Below, piece after piece: positions 1 to 10,500 of a DNA stretch of 64,000 nucleotides. The notes under the pieces are model-generated. The model was not told the origin of the DNA. It did no database searches and saw only the letters and a list, made by a program, of their open reading frames with translations. The stretch spans positions 1 to 64,000 of the forward strand of contig CAYSPT010000011.1 of the NCBI GenBank assembly GCA_964432985.1, read 5' to 3'. The translations under genes and the position numbers were made by a program. The stretch is from CAYSPT01 sp964432985 (GTDB taxonomy: Bacteria > Muiribacteriota > CAYSPT01). Every line of letters begins with the position of its first letter. Positions within the stretch are counted from its first letter, which is position 1.

Positions 1-2
1 CT

Positions 3-3000
3 TCCGGCAGCTCTGCCTACATCTTTTACAATGACCAGGGGACATGGTCTCAACAAGCCAAGCTCACCCCCTCAGACGCGGCTTCTGATTGGTTCGGCTA
101 TTCGGTGTCGATCTCCGGCGACCATGCCATCATCGGGGCGATTTTACATGATGCTAATGGCACTGATTCCGGCGCCGCCTATGTTTTCAAGAAGCCGGAT
201 ACGGGCTGGACGGATACGACGGAGACCGCCAAGCTCACCGCCTCCGACGCGGCGGAGGATGATTATTTCGGCCATTCAGTGTCGGTATCCGGCGACTATG
301 CTGCCATCGGGGCATATAAGAATGATGATGATGGCTCTGATTCCGGCGCGGCCTACCTCGGCACCTGGCATTCGTTCCCTCCTCTGCTGGCCAATGACAC
401 CGATGTCGAGAGAAGTCAGCTCACTGCCGCCACGGTCACCGGCCCGCAGCACGCGGCAGCATTCACGCTCAACGACGACGGCACCTTCACCTACGTCCAC
501 GACGGATCGGAGACCACCTCCGACAGCTTCACCTACCGGGTCTATGACGGCGACGCCTACAGCGACGAGGGCACGGTGACCATCACCGTCACCCCGGTGA
601 ACGACGATCCGACGGTTGATACCAACAACTCTCTGGCAGTCGAAGACAGCGCCACCGTTACCATCACCAGCGCCTACCTCGAGACCACCGATCCGGAACA
701 GCCGGCTGTGGGCCTCACCTACACCGTGGGTACCGCACCTTCCTACGGCACGCTGTTCGTGGACGACAACAGTAATGGGACTGCGGATGACACGGCTGAA
801 ACCATCACCGCCAGCGAGACGTTCACCCAGGACGACATCGACAATAGCCTCCTCAAGTTCACCCACGACGGAAGTGTTGCCACCTCGGACACCTTCACCT
901 TCACCGTCGACGATGGTGAAGATGGAAGCACCGGTAGCGATACCTTCCTCTTCCTCTTTAATTCCCCTCCCACTCTAACGTCCTTCTCCGGCGTGCTGGA
1001 CACAACCAACGAGGACATCGAAGTGGAGATCACCTTCGCCGAACTTGCCGACCAGGGAGACGAGGCCGACAGCGACGGTACGGTTGACGCCTTCGTGGTG
1101 CAGAGCATCAGTTCCGGCACCCTGAAGATCGGGATCAGCGTCGGCGCGGCCGAACCCTTTGACGCGGGCACCAACGACACCATCGACGCGTCCAACCATG
1201 CATACTGGACTCCCTCGCAGGACGCCAACGGAAGCCCCCTGAACGCTTTTGCGGTGCGGGCGCAGGACGACGACGGCTCGGAGTCCGATACCGATGTCAC
1301 CGTGCAGATCACCGTCACCCCAGTTAACGACGCCCCGACGCTGGCGGTGAACGCCGGGCTTACGGTGGCGGAAGACGGGAGCGGCACCGTCGCCACCACC
1401 GAGCTCAACGAGGCGGATCCCGACGACAGCGGCACCGGGCTGACCTACACGGTAACCGATCTTCCGGACCACGGCGACCTGGTGGTGAACGGGACCACCC
1501 TGGAGGCGGGCGCCAACACCTTCACCCAGGGCGATATCGATAATAACCTGCTGTCTTACACCCACGACGGTGGCGAGACCACCTCCGACGGCTTCACCTT
1601 CAGCCTGGCCGACGACGGGGAGGACGGTGCGCAGCCCCTGGCCGGGCAGACGTTCGCGATCACCGTTACGCCGGTGAACGACCCGCCGTTCCTGGCGAAT
1701 ATCGAGTCCGCCGCCGCCACCTTCGTGGCCGAGATGTCTCCAGTGGCCGTAACCGGGACCGTCACGGTGTCCGACCAGGACCACGCGGTCCTGCAGAGCG
1801 CCACGGTGACCATCACCGCCAACTACGAGCAGGGGCAGGACCAGCTCCTGTTCACCGATACCGGCGCCATCGCGCACGAATGGACCAACTCCACCGGCGT
1901 CCTCACCTTGACCGGGGAGGACACCCTGGCCAACTGGCAGGCGGCGCTGCGGGCGGTCACCTTCGACAACACCCTCGCCAACCCGGTGGAGAGCACCCGC
2001 ACAGTGAGCGTCACCATCACCGACGGCGATCTGCAGTCCGCTCCGGTGACCCGTGATATCACGGTAATCACCGATATCTGGCCGCCGGAGATCCAGAGTG
2101 TCCAGGCCTTCGACGACGACACCGACGGCGATCCCGGTTACGGTTACCTGGACCGGGTGGTGTTCACCTTCGACGAGGAACTGGAGCCGGGGCAGGAGGA
2201 CCTGAGCGACTGGATCCTGTACGACGCCGACGGTGTGACCAACCTGCTTGATGGGCTGGACGATAACGCCGTGGTGATCAGCGGCAACACCGTGACCATC
2301 ACCCTGGCAGACAACACGGGTACCACAGGGGCCCCGTTCTACCAGTATCGCGAGGACGGCGACGGCGGGGCCATCCAGGACCCCTACGGCAACGACACGG
2401 AACCCGTGGGCAACAACAACGATCCGACCGCCGAGGCCGGAGACGGCGTGGAAACCCTCCCGCGCCTGGTGCGCCTCAACGCATCCGGCAGCACCGATTC
2501 AGATGGTAATGTGCTCACCTACACCTGGACCCAGGACGACGGCCCCGTGGACCTGGGTATCACAGGGGCCGAGTTCGAAGAGATCGCCTTCGCCGGCCGA
2601 GCCAAGGGGACTTACAATTTCACGCTTGCGGCCGCCGACCCCTTCGGCGCCGAGAACGAGGATACCGTCTCGGTCACTATTCTCAACGGCCCGCCCATGG
2701 CCAAGCCGGGCAGCAACCGGGCGGTGAACAAGGACGGCGACACCGATCTCGACGTGGTGTTAGAAGGATCCGCCAGCCGCGATCCCAACAGCTACACCGG
2801 TTACAACGACATCATCCTGTATGAGTGGGAGTGGTCTACCGGTCCCCAGGAGGTGACGCTCACCCAGGACGGGACGGTGCAGCCATTGTCAGTGCGCCCG
2901 ACAACCGTCCAGGATCCGGTCACCCGGGCGGGTTTCGATACCTCGGGGCTGGCCGCCGGCGCGTACACCTTCAGCCTGACGGTCACTGACGCCGATGGGC

Positions 3001-4475
3001 TCACCGACGAGGCGACAGTGGAGATTACCGTAAACGACCCGAACGGCAACGGTATCCCCGTAGCCGACGCCGGGGTGGGCGAGCAGCGCAACGTCAAGTC
3101 CCGATTCACCCTGACCGGGCACGAGAGCAAGGACCCCGACGGAGACTCCCTGACCTACCTCTGGGAACTGGAGAGCGGCCCCACGGTCAAGATCTTGCGT
3201 TCCACCTCGGTCAAAGCCATGGTGCGGCCGACTGTGGCGGGAACCTACGTCTTCAAGCTCACCGTCAACGACGGGAAGGCGGATTCGATACCGGTCTATG
3301 TGACGTACGAGATAGTCGATCCGAAGAAGCCGTTTCCGGTAGCAGAGATCATGGTGGAAGGCACAGCGGTGAACACCTGGCAGGCCGCCCTGATGGAGGA
3401 AGTCACCCTTGACGGGACGGTCATGGGAGTGGACGAGAGCGCAACCACACCCACCTGGAACCAGGTCAGAGGCACTACTGTCACCATCGCCGACCCGGCT
3501 GCCTGGGACCTGGTAGTGTCGCCGGTGGAGCAGGGCGTGTACGTGTTTAGACTGGACGTGGAGGCGGACGGGATTACCGGCCGCGGCAAGGAGATCACCC
3601 TGACCATGATCAGCGATACCAGCACGCCGCCGGTGGCCGATGCCGGAGCGGACCAGCTTCAGGCCGAAGTCGGCAACACGATCACCCTTGACGGCTCTGC
3701 CAGTTACGATAACGACATCGTGGACGTCCTGGACTACACCTGGACCCGCCTCATGGGGCCGGCGGTGAGCTTTGAGAAACCCTATGACGAGCAGCCCCAG
3801 TTCACCCCGGAGCAGACCGGCGCCTACCTGTTCCAGCTGCAGGTGTTTGACGGGACATACGAGAGCGCCCCGGACCTGGTCTACGTGGTGGTCCACAGCG
3901 AGGACGAGCACGTACCCACCGCCAAGGTGGTGGAAGACACCATCAACAACGCCACGGTGGGGACGATGGTCGTAATGAACGGTACACCCAGCTCCGATCC
4001 CGATTCCCAGGACACCCTGGTGTACCAGTGGGTGCAGACCGGCGGCCCCATGGTGGTGCTGGACGATCCCTACAGCTCGGTCCCGTCCTTCACTCCGGCC
4101 CTGGCGGGCCCGCACCAGTTCACCCTGTACGTAGACGACAGCCGCGACCGCAGCGTAGGGCAGACCGTGACGGTCAACGTGACGGCGGGTGGAACCGTCA
4201 GGCAGGGCACTCACGAAACCGGTCCGGGTAAAGTCAGCTGCTTCGTCGCCACCGCCGCCTACGGGACACCGTTCGTGGACGACGTAGTGACGCTGCGCCG
4301 CTTCCGCGACCGGGTGCTCCTGCCCACGGAAACGGGAGCGAAGCTGGTGGAGATGTATTACCGCTATTCGCCCCCGGCAGCGGACGCCATCGCCCGGGAC
4401 GAAGCCCTGCGCCACCTGGTGCGCACCATGCTGTCGCCGGTAGTACGTGGGATCGAATTAACCCATCATCACTAG
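3..4475 (+). CDS. Giant FG-GAP / cadherin-like / PKD surface protein with CFI-box C-terminus (5' partial)
   Basis: The frame is open from base 3, so the N-terminus lies outside the window; 1490 codons are present. Order seen: about two FG-GAP-type propeller repeats (to about 355, SGAAYVF and FGYSVSISGD motifs); cadherin-like/CSPG-type repeats, each ending in a VTPVNDxP motif (about 360-1690); a further beta-domain (1690-2075); an Ig/SbsA-like domain (2080-2410); six PKD/REJ-like repeats (about 2410-4190, motifs such as PVADAG and DGDSLTYLWE). It ends in CFVATAAYGTPFVDDVVTLR, with LRRFRD, YYRYSPP and HLVRTML following, which is the CFI-box C-terminal domain. Family knowledge: such proteins are exported and often adhesive; the CFI box is thought to be a sorting or anchoring tail. 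Odd: the FG-GAP run breaks off at GAAYLGTWHS and enters a cadherin-like unit in mid-domain. Ligand and anchoring mechanism are not visible. Confidence 0.85.
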   Translation, partial: SGSSAYIFYNDQGTWSQQAKLTPSDAASDWFGYSVSISGDHAIIGAILHDANGTDSGAAYVFKKPDTGWTDTTETAKLTASDAAEDDYFGHSVSVSGDYAAIGAYKNDDDGSDSGAAYLGTWHSFPPLLANDTDVERSQLTAATVTGPQHAAAFTLNDDGTFTYVHDGSETTSDSFTYRVYDGDAYSDEGTVTITVTPVNDDPTVDTNNSLAVEDSATVTITSAYLETTDPEQPAVGLTYTVGTAPSYGTLFVDDNSNGTADDTAETITASETFTQDDIDNSLLKFTHDGSVATSDTFTFTVDDGEDGSTGSDTFLFLFNSPPTLTSFSGVLDTTNEDIEVEITFAELADQGDEADSDGTVDAFVVQSISSGTLKIGISVGAAEPFDAGTNDTIDASNHAYWTPSQDANGSPLNAFAVRAQDDDGSESDTDVTVQITVTPVNDAPTLAVNAGLTVAEDGSGTVATTELNEADPDDSGTGLTYTVTDLPDHGDLVVNGTTLEAGANTFTQGDIDNNLLSYTHDGGETTSDGFTFSLADDGEDGAQPLAGQTFAITVTPVNDPPFLANIESAAATFVAEMSPVAVTGTVTVSDQDHAVLQSATVTITANYEQGQDQLLFTDTGAIAHEWTNSTGVLTLTGEDTLANWQAALRAVTFDNTLANPVESTRTVSVTITDGDLQSAPVTRDITVITDIWPPEIQSVQAFDDDTDGDPGYGYLDRVVFTFDEELEPGQEDLSDWILYDADGVTNLLDGLDDNAVVISGNTVTITLADNTGTTGAPFYQYREDGDGGAIQDPYGNDTEPVGNNNDPTAEAGDGVETLPRLVRLNASGSTDSDGNVLTYTWTQDDGPVDLGITGAEFEEIAFAGRAKGTYNFTLAAADPFGAENEDTVSVTILNGPPMAKPGSNRAVNKDGDTDLDVVLEGSASRDPNSYTGYNDIILYEWEWSTGPQEVTLTQDGTVQPLSVRPTTVQDPVTRAGFDTSGLAAGAYTFSLTVTDADGLTDEATVEITVNDPNGNGIPVADAGVGEQRNVKSRFTLTGHESKDPDGDSLTYLWELESGPTVKILRSTSVKAMVRPTVAGTYVFKLTVNDGKADSIPVYVTYEIVDPKKPFPVAEIMVEGTAVNTWQAALMEEVTLDGTVMGVDESATTPTWNQVRGTTVTIADPAAWDLVVSPVEQGVYVFRLDVEADGITGRGKEITLTMISDTSTPPVADAGADQLQAEVGNTITLDGSASYDNDIVDVLDYTWTRLMGPAVSFEKPYDEQPQFTPEQTGAYLFQLQVFDGTYESAPDLVYVVVHSEDEHVPTAKVVEDTINNATVGTMVVMNGTPSSDPDSQDTLVYQWVQTGGPMVVLDDPYSSVPSFTPALAGPHQFTLYVDDSRDRSVGQTVTVNVTAGGTVRQGTHETGPGKVSCFVATAAYGTPFVDDVVTLRRFRDRVLLPTETGAKLVEMYYRYSPPAADAIARDEALRHLVRTMLSPVVRGIELTHHH

Positions 4476-4483
4476 CTTTAATA

Positions 4484-4638
4484 GGGGTCAGGTCTCAACA
4501 TTTGACATAACGTAACGTGGAACGGGCTTACTCCCCGCCCACCCTGAGGTCTCAACATTTGACATAACGTAACGTGGAACGGGCTTACTCCCCGCCCACC
4601 CTGAGGTCTCAACATTTGACATAACGTAACGTGGAACG
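4484..4638. repeat. 57-bp tandem repeat (2.6 copies) starting with a dispersed GGTCTCAACATTTGACAT element
   Basis: GGTCTCAACATTTGACAT begins at 4491, 4548 and 4605, a perfect 57-bp period. Each full unit also holds ACGTAACGTGGAACGGGCTT and a CCCCGCCCACCCTGA segment. The third copy diverges after GTGGAACGG, where it merges with the GGAGGA upstream of the next gene. Related single copies lie at 7532-7572, 12972-12996 and 62026-62141, always between genes. It resembles REP/RAYT-type intergenic repeats, but no REP-associated transposase is in the window. Confidence 0.9.
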
Positions 4639-4656
4639 GAGGACCAGCTCCAACCT

Positions 4657-6090
4657 ATGCCAAAACTGCTCGACTACAAACGGGTGCTCGGTTTGACGGA
4701 CATGCTGTTCATTGCCGGCACCTACCTGAAGAAACGGGGGATCAAGTTCACCGGGCTGGCGGCCATCATGACCGCCGGCGCCGTGGGAGTCGACGCCCTG
4801 ATAAAGGAGTATTTCAACTACGATCTGCCGGGGGTCAGCACGCTCAACGCCGCCCTGTTCACCGGGGCGCTGGCGCTTATCACCATCGGGCCCGGGCACC
4901 TCTTTACCAGTATCGCCAAGATGCTCTCGTCAGCCAAAATCGAGATGGCCGATGCCAACGCCCTCAACCTGATGGAGGACCTGAAGAAGAGCAACAAGGA
5001 TCACCACCTGAAACGGCTGTGGGACCGGGTCTTCAAACAAGAAGCGGAACTATCGCCGGATACCGGAATCTCGGAAGAGAAGTTCATGAAGGCGGCCACC
5101 TTCTCCATCAACAACTCCCTTCCCCAGAAATACGAGACGAGCCTGACGGGATTCGAGCTCTTCCTGCTGGAAGACTGGTACGACGGCGGTTTTTTCAACA
5201 CCGACGACAAGGAGCTGCGGGAGCAGTTCAACGCTCACGACGACATACACGACGCCCGGGAAGAGGTGGGGATCCCGCTCCTGTCCAGGATGAAGATCGC
5301 CGTCTTCGGTGACTCCGTTCCCTCGTGGCACACCCGCACCATGCGGAAGGTGGGCATCGAAGTTGGTATCGCCATGAGCGAGATGAACCGCAAGCACACC
5401 CGGGAGACCGAACCGGATTATTTCGATGCCCAGCACTTTTTATGGAAACACCCGAAGCTCGACGAAATGGTCCTGAAGGATTTCCCGGAAAACGGCGAGG
5501 AGGTCCTGAGCGAGCTGAACCAGTGCCGCCGGACCATCATCAGGGAGACGCTTTCGAAGGATATGAAAACCGCCCACAACCAGGTCTACTGGATGTTCGG
5601 CCAGGACTTCGAGCGGGCCCTGGAGCTCATACTCGATTTCGACGTGGAACGGGCCGCGGGTCTCGATTCCCACTCCGTCCTGGAAGACATCGAGACGCTC
5701 GACGGGCTCATGATGTGCCCGACATATCCTTCCGAGAAGGCCGCAGCCAAAACAAAGACTGCCATGCGCCACCTGGAGGAAATAGACGCGTTTATCGCCG
5801 AGGAGGCCCCCGAGATAGCTGAAGACAGACAGACATTGAGGGCGGTCCGTACCGGGTACCACACCAACGTTCACAAGATAAGGAAACTGGTGGCCAAAAA
5901 ACCCCGGGAAGCGGCACGGGTAATCAGGGAGAAGATCGCTCCCTGCATCAGGAAGTACACCCAGACTATCCGCTCGGTGAGAATCCACTACGAGCTGACC
6001 ATCATCCAGCTGACGAGCTACGTGGATTTGATAAACGTCCTGGGTGCCTACGACCGGGAAGAACCCTGCGATACCGGCACTGAGAGTTGA
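4657..6090 (+). CDS. Hypothetical membrane-anchored protein, 477 aa
   Basis: Family not recognised. Two hydrophobic stretches near the N-terminus (about residues 32-52 and 62-85) look like a helical hairpin in the membrane. The remaining ~390 residues are soluble, charged and mostly helical, with many Lys/Glu/Arg and a likely coiled-coil tail (about 360-450). There is no signal peptidase site, metal motif or nucleotide-binding loop. The start codon lies 19 bp after the 57-bp repeat array, and a GGAGGA about 13 bp upstream is the only ribosome-binding candidate, so translation initiation borders the repeat. Codon use resembles the neighbours and the frame is intact over 1.4 kb, so I take it as a real gene. 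Role unknown. Confidence 0.75.
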   Translation: MPKLLDYKRVLGLTDMLFIAGTYLKKRGIKFTGLAAIMTAGAVGVDALIKEYFNYDLPGVSTLNAALFTGALALITIGPGHLFTSIAKMLSSAKIEMADANALNLMEDLKKSNKDHHLKRLWDRVFKQEAELSPDTGISEEKFMKAATFSINNSLPQKYETSLTGFELFLLEDWYDGGFFNTDDKELREQFNAHDDIHDAREEVGIPLLSRMKIAVFGDSVPSWHTRTMRKVGIEVGIAMSEMNRKHTRETEPDYFDAQHFLWKHPKLDEMVLKDFPENGEEVLSELNQCRRTIIRETLSKDMKTAHNQVYWMFGQDFERALELILDFDVERAAGLDSHSVLEDIETLDGLMMCPTYPSEKAAAKTKTAMRHLEEIDAFIAEEAPEIAEDRQTLRAVRTGYHTNVHKIRKLVAKKPREAARVIREKIAPCIRKYTQTIRSVRIHYELTIIQLTSYVDLINVLGAYDREEPCDTGTES

Positions 6091-6333
6091 CTACAAGCAC
6101 TGAACAGCGCTGCCGTCACAGAACCGCCAAGCGGCAGGATGACGTCACCGGGATTAACGATTATACCAGGTACCTGCTCTACATCTGTGAATGAATTAAG
6201 TTAAATATTTAGCGTAAATTTTTGCCTGGTAGCAAAAATATTAGAATTTCCCCATTTTATAGAGTATACTTGTTATGGTCCATAAATAAACCTGAGGCGA
6301 TTTTTATTTTACAGGAATAGCAGGTAACAGTTT

Positions 6334-7506
6334 TTGGAAAAAGAACGATACCTTACCGAACACATTGTTGAAGACCTGTCTGAAAAGATGGTATTCATCG
6401 GCGGAGCCAGACAGGTTGGCAAGACCACTCTGGCCGCCAAACTGGTCGCGCCTCACTTCCGCGAACATGCCTATTTCAACTGGGACAACCGGTCCGACCG
6501 AAAGCAGATATTCAATTCCGAGCTGCCGGGTTCGGCTGAGTTGATTATCCTGGACGAAATACACAAGTACAGTAAATGGAAGACGCTGGTAAAGGGAGAG
6601 TACGATAAGCACAAGGACCGGTTCAAGTTCCTGGTTACCGGCAGCGCCCGTCTTGACATCTTCAGAAGAGGTGGTGATTCACTCCAGGGCCGCTACCATT
6701 ATTTCCGGCTTCACCCCTTCACTCTAGCCGAACTGCTGGGGTATCAGAATAAGCCTGAGATCTTCACTGAAATAGTAATCCGGAGGGAAAGCTGCTTTAA
6801 GGAACTTGAGCTGCTGGACCGGTTTGGCGGTTTCCCTGAGATGCTGGTAAAGCAGAGTGACCGCGCCCTGCGCAGATGGCACAATGAAAGGATAGAGAGA
6901 GTATTCAGGGAAGATATACGAAACCTGCATTTCATTAAAGACATAGCAAGTATGCAACTTTTGAGCGATCTGCTGCCCGGCCGCGTTGGTTCTCTTCTCT
7001 CGGTCAACTCGCTTCGGCATGATCTGGAAGTCAGCCACCGGGCGGTCTCCAACTGGCTGGATATCCTGGAACAGCTCTATTACCATTTCCGCCTCCATCC
7101 CTTCAACCGGAAGACGATCCGTTCCATCAGGAAGGAGCCCAAGCTCTATCTGTTCGACTGGAGCGAGATAGACGATGAAGCCGCGCGTTTTGAGAATATG
7201 ATCGGTTCCCACCTCTTGAAACTGGTCCACTTTTTACATGATAGGGAGGGATACCGGGCTGAACTCAACTTCCTGAGGAATGTCGACAAAAAAGAGGTTG
7301 ATTTTTTGGTCAGCATTGACAAGAAACCCTGGTTTGCCGTGGAGGTAAAACTGAGCAGCGAGACAGTCGACAGATCATTACGGTATTTCCAGGAGCGGCT
7401 CGATATTCCCTTCTGCTATCAGGTTGTAAAAAAGCCGGATGTGGATGTCCTGAAAGACGGCATCAGGCTCATCTCGGCCGACAGGTTCCTCGCCAGTCTG
7501 ATCTGA
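6334..7506 (+). CDS. AAA_14 / DUF4143-type ATPase, 390 aa
   Basis: A P-loop ATPase of the AAA_14-DUF4143 family. Walker A is GGARQVGKTTL (about residues 22-32), Walker B is LIILDEIHKYSKW (about 69-81) and sensor-like VTGSARLDIFRRGGDSL follows. The second half matches the DUF4143 part, with a winged-helix-like section near SVNSLRHDLEVSHRAVSNWL and a nuclease-like ending (EVDFLVSIDKKPWFAVEVKL). Length is normal for the family. The frame has no good ATG before the Walker motif; TTG at 6334 gives the usual N-terminus. The region before it (6091-6333) is AT-rich and carries a TTTTTGC/GCAAAAA hairpin (6219-6238). Cellular role is unclear for the family; suggestions include mobile-element or defence functions. 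A second member lies at 36816-37976. Confidence 0.9.
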   Translation: MEKERYLTEHIVEDLSEKMVFIGGARQVGKTTLAAKLVAPHFREHAYFNWDNRSDRKQIFNSELPGSAELIILDEIHKYSKWKTLVKGEYDKHKDRFKFLVTGSARLDIFRRGGDSLQGRYHYFRLHPFTLAELLGYQNKPEIFTEIVIRRESCFKELELLDRFGGFPEMLVKQSDRALRRWHNERIERVFREDIRNLHFIKDIASMQLLSDLLPGRVGSLLSVNSLRHDLEVSHRAVSNWLDILEQLYYHFRLHPFNRKTIRSIRKEPKLYLFDWSEIDDEAARFENMIGSHLLKLVHFLHDREGYRAELNFLRNVDKKEVDFLVSIDKKPWFAVEVKLSSETVDRSLRYFQERLDIPFCYQVVKKPDVDVLKDGIRLISADRFLASLI

Positions 7507-7531
7507 GTCGTTTTACCGCGGGACAGAACAG

Positions 7532-7572
7532 CCTCACTCCCCACCCACCCTATTGGCCTCAAGATTTGACAC
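7532..7572. repeat. Degenerate copy of the dispersed GGTCTCAACATTTGACAT element
   Basis: CCTCACTCCCCACCCACCCT followed by GGCCTCAAGATTTGACAC matches, with a few changes, the end and start of the 57-bp unit at 4491. It sits in the 84-bp gap between the convergent ATPase and TPR genes. Confidence 0.6.
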
Positions 7573-7590
7573 TTCGCAAGAAGGCAAGTC

Positions 7591-10500
7591 TTATTCCGGT
7601 GTCCCGATGACCTCCAGGCCCCAGCGGTAGAGCGTTCCGGCGCCTAAACCGGACTGTTCGCTGATTATGACCTTGAGCTCCCAATCGCCGCCGGCGCTTT
7701 CGCCGATCAGGGCGGCCAGGCTCTCGTCAGGGTCGGCGTCGGTGTCGTACTCCAGCCGCAGGGTATCACCGTTGACGCTGGTGTAATCGTGCAACACCAC
7801 GGTGGTCTCCTCGGGTGATACCACCTGGACCTGGATGGTGGCGAAGGCGGGGTGATCGATGTAAACCGACACGTTGACCCCGGCGATCAACAGGCCGTCT
7901 TCCACGCTCAGGGTACTGGTCACCTGGCCGGATTCCGCGTCGGGGATGGTGAGATCGGGTTCCTCGTCCTGGATGTAGGTGTAGCTGTTCCACGCCTCGC
8001 TTATCTCCAGTGTCCACCCGTTGATGGTGCCGGTGGTACCGGGCACCTCGTCGTACGCGTACAGGGCCCAATCCCCTGCCGTGTACTCGCCTTTCAGCAC
8101 CGACAACGGTTCGGCCGGATTGGTCCGGCTGTCGTAGGTGGTGTCGATGTCCGCGCCGGTACCGGACCGGTAATGAAGAATGCAGCTGGTGGAGGACGGG
8201 GATAAGAGACCTGCCACACAGTCGGCGGGACGGGCGTGGGACACGTCCACCGAAACCAGCATGTCGGTAACGAAAGCCATGTCCTCCACCGAAATAGTGC
8301 TGGAGACCACCTGGTCCTCCGGGATGGCAAGAGCTGGATCCTCGTCCTTCGTGTATACCCCCTCGAAGGCGAGCACGTCCTGGAAGTCCGTATCGTCCCT
8401 TACCGGGTTGCAATCCGGGTTCTTCTTGGCCTGGATCCGCCAGTACCCGTCGAGCTCGATGGCCTCGGCCAGGTTCTCCACGGCCCCGGAAGCATCGTCC
8501 TGGATTCCGTATACCATGGCCCGCCCGTAGTAGGCTTCGGCGGCGAACGCCGAGGAGGGAAAATTGTCGATGGTCTTCTGAAACTCCGCCAGGGAGTTGG
8601 TATAATCATTCTTGTAATAGTAGCACCAGCCGAGCTGCAGCTGCGCGTCGTCCGCCGAATCACCGGCACCGTAGTCGTCCACCACGTCGTGGAAATTAGG
8701 GATGGCCGAATCGTAGTCCTCCTGCTCGTAATAGCTGTAGGCGATACCGTACAGGGCTTCGCCCACCTGGGGATCAACGATGTCGCTCTCGGACACTTTC
8801 TCAAACTCGGTAATAGCCGTGACGTAATCGCCCTTGCGGAAGTAGCACCATCCCACCTGGACCTGGGCTTCGGGGGCGTACCCGCCGTCGGGATAGTCGT
8901 CCACCACCTTCTTGAACTCCACGGCGGCCTGGTCGAAATTCTCCTGGCTGTAGTAGCTGTAGCCGATGCCCAGCTGCGACTCGTCGGCGGCGTCGCTGTC
9001 GGAGTAATCGTCCACCACCTTCTGGAACTCCGGTATGGCCGAGTCGAAGTCGTCCTGGTTGAAGTAGCTCCAGGCGATTCCGCTCTGCGCCCAGGGCGCC
9101 ATATTGCTGTCGGGATAATTGTCCACCGTCTCCCGGTACTCGGTGATGGCGGCGGCGTAGTTCTCGGTCTCGTAGTAGCTGGAGCCGATGGCCCACTGGG
9201 CTTCATCCACCCCCTCGCTCTGCGGGTAGTTGTCCACCGCTTTCTGAAACTCGGGGATGGCCGAGTCGTAATCCTCCTGGTCGTAGTAGATCCAGCCGAT
9301 CCCGTTCTGGGCATACCCGGCGGAATCGCTGGTGGGATAGTCATCTATTACCTTCTGGTACTCGGTAACAGCCGTGTTGTAGTTATCTTCTTCGTAATAG
9401 CAGTGACCCACGGCCAGCTGCACCTCGGCCACTTCGCCCTTGTCCGGGTAATCGGTGATGAACTGCTGGAAGTGCGGGCGGGCCGCGCTGTATTCCTCCT
9501 TGTTGTAATAGCTCCAGCCCAGGCCGTTCCGGGCCCAGGCCACGGATTCGCTGGTGGGATAGTTGTCGATAACCTTCTGGTACTCCTCAATGGCCGAATC
9601 GTAATCCTCCAGGTTGAAGTGGCAGGCGCCGATACCCATCTGCACCTCCGCCGCGGCGTCGTCCGACGGATTCTTCGCCAGCAGCTCCTCCAGGTTTTCA
9701 AGGGCGGTCCCGTAATCACCCAGGTCGTAGGAGCACCAGGCCACCCCATTGGTGGCCCAGGTGGCCATGGCGCTGTCGGGGTAGTTGTCCATCACGTACT
9801 GGTAGTCTTCCTGGGCGCCTTCCAGGTCCTCCATCCAGTACTTGATCTCGCCCAGGCTGTAGTGCCACTTGTCAGCGCTTTCGCTGTCCGGATTCATGTC
9901 CAGGGACTGCTGGAGGTAATCGAGCCCCTCGGCGTAGTCAGCCTCGTTGTAGTAGCAGTACCCGATCTCCCCCAGCACCTCGGAGACAAGGGCGTGGCTG
10001 CCGAAGGTATCGGCAAACTCTTCCAGGTGCGCGATGGCGTCGGCGAACTGCTCGAGCTCCTCTTTGAGCAGCCCGATGTTCAGGTGGGCAACCGGGGCGT
10101 GGTCCGAGTCGGGAAACTCGTCGATCAAATCGAAGAACGCCTGCTGGGCAGCCAGGAACTCTTCCAGCAGCGATTTGAAATTACCGATGTAAAAGAGGCT
10201 GTCGGGAACCAAACCGCTTTCCTGGTGCTTCTCCAGCACCTCGTTGAGCCAGTACAGCCCGTCGTCTAAATAATCCAGTCCCCCGTACGCCCGTCCCAGC
10301 CAGAACTTGGCTTCCGCCAAATAGGTGCTGTCCAGCTCTGCTTCCACGCTGGCGGTGAACACCACCTTGATCAGCTTTGGATCGGAGATCTTGTCGAACT
10401 TGCTTTTTTCCGGGACCGCGTATTTTCCGGTTTCTACCTTGACCACGCCGGTTTTGTCCGGATCGTAGTACTCCGATTTTTTCGATACTGCCAGCTTCCT

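Noticed and set aside
2889..4415. 508-codon open frame on the minus strand
   Set aside because: Antisense of the PKD repeats; no ribosome-binding site or recognisable domain.
8236..10269. 677-codon open frame on the plus strand
   Set aside because: It is the exact antisense of the TPR repeats; its pattern follows the repeat period, and the minus-strand protein has a lipobox and clear domains.
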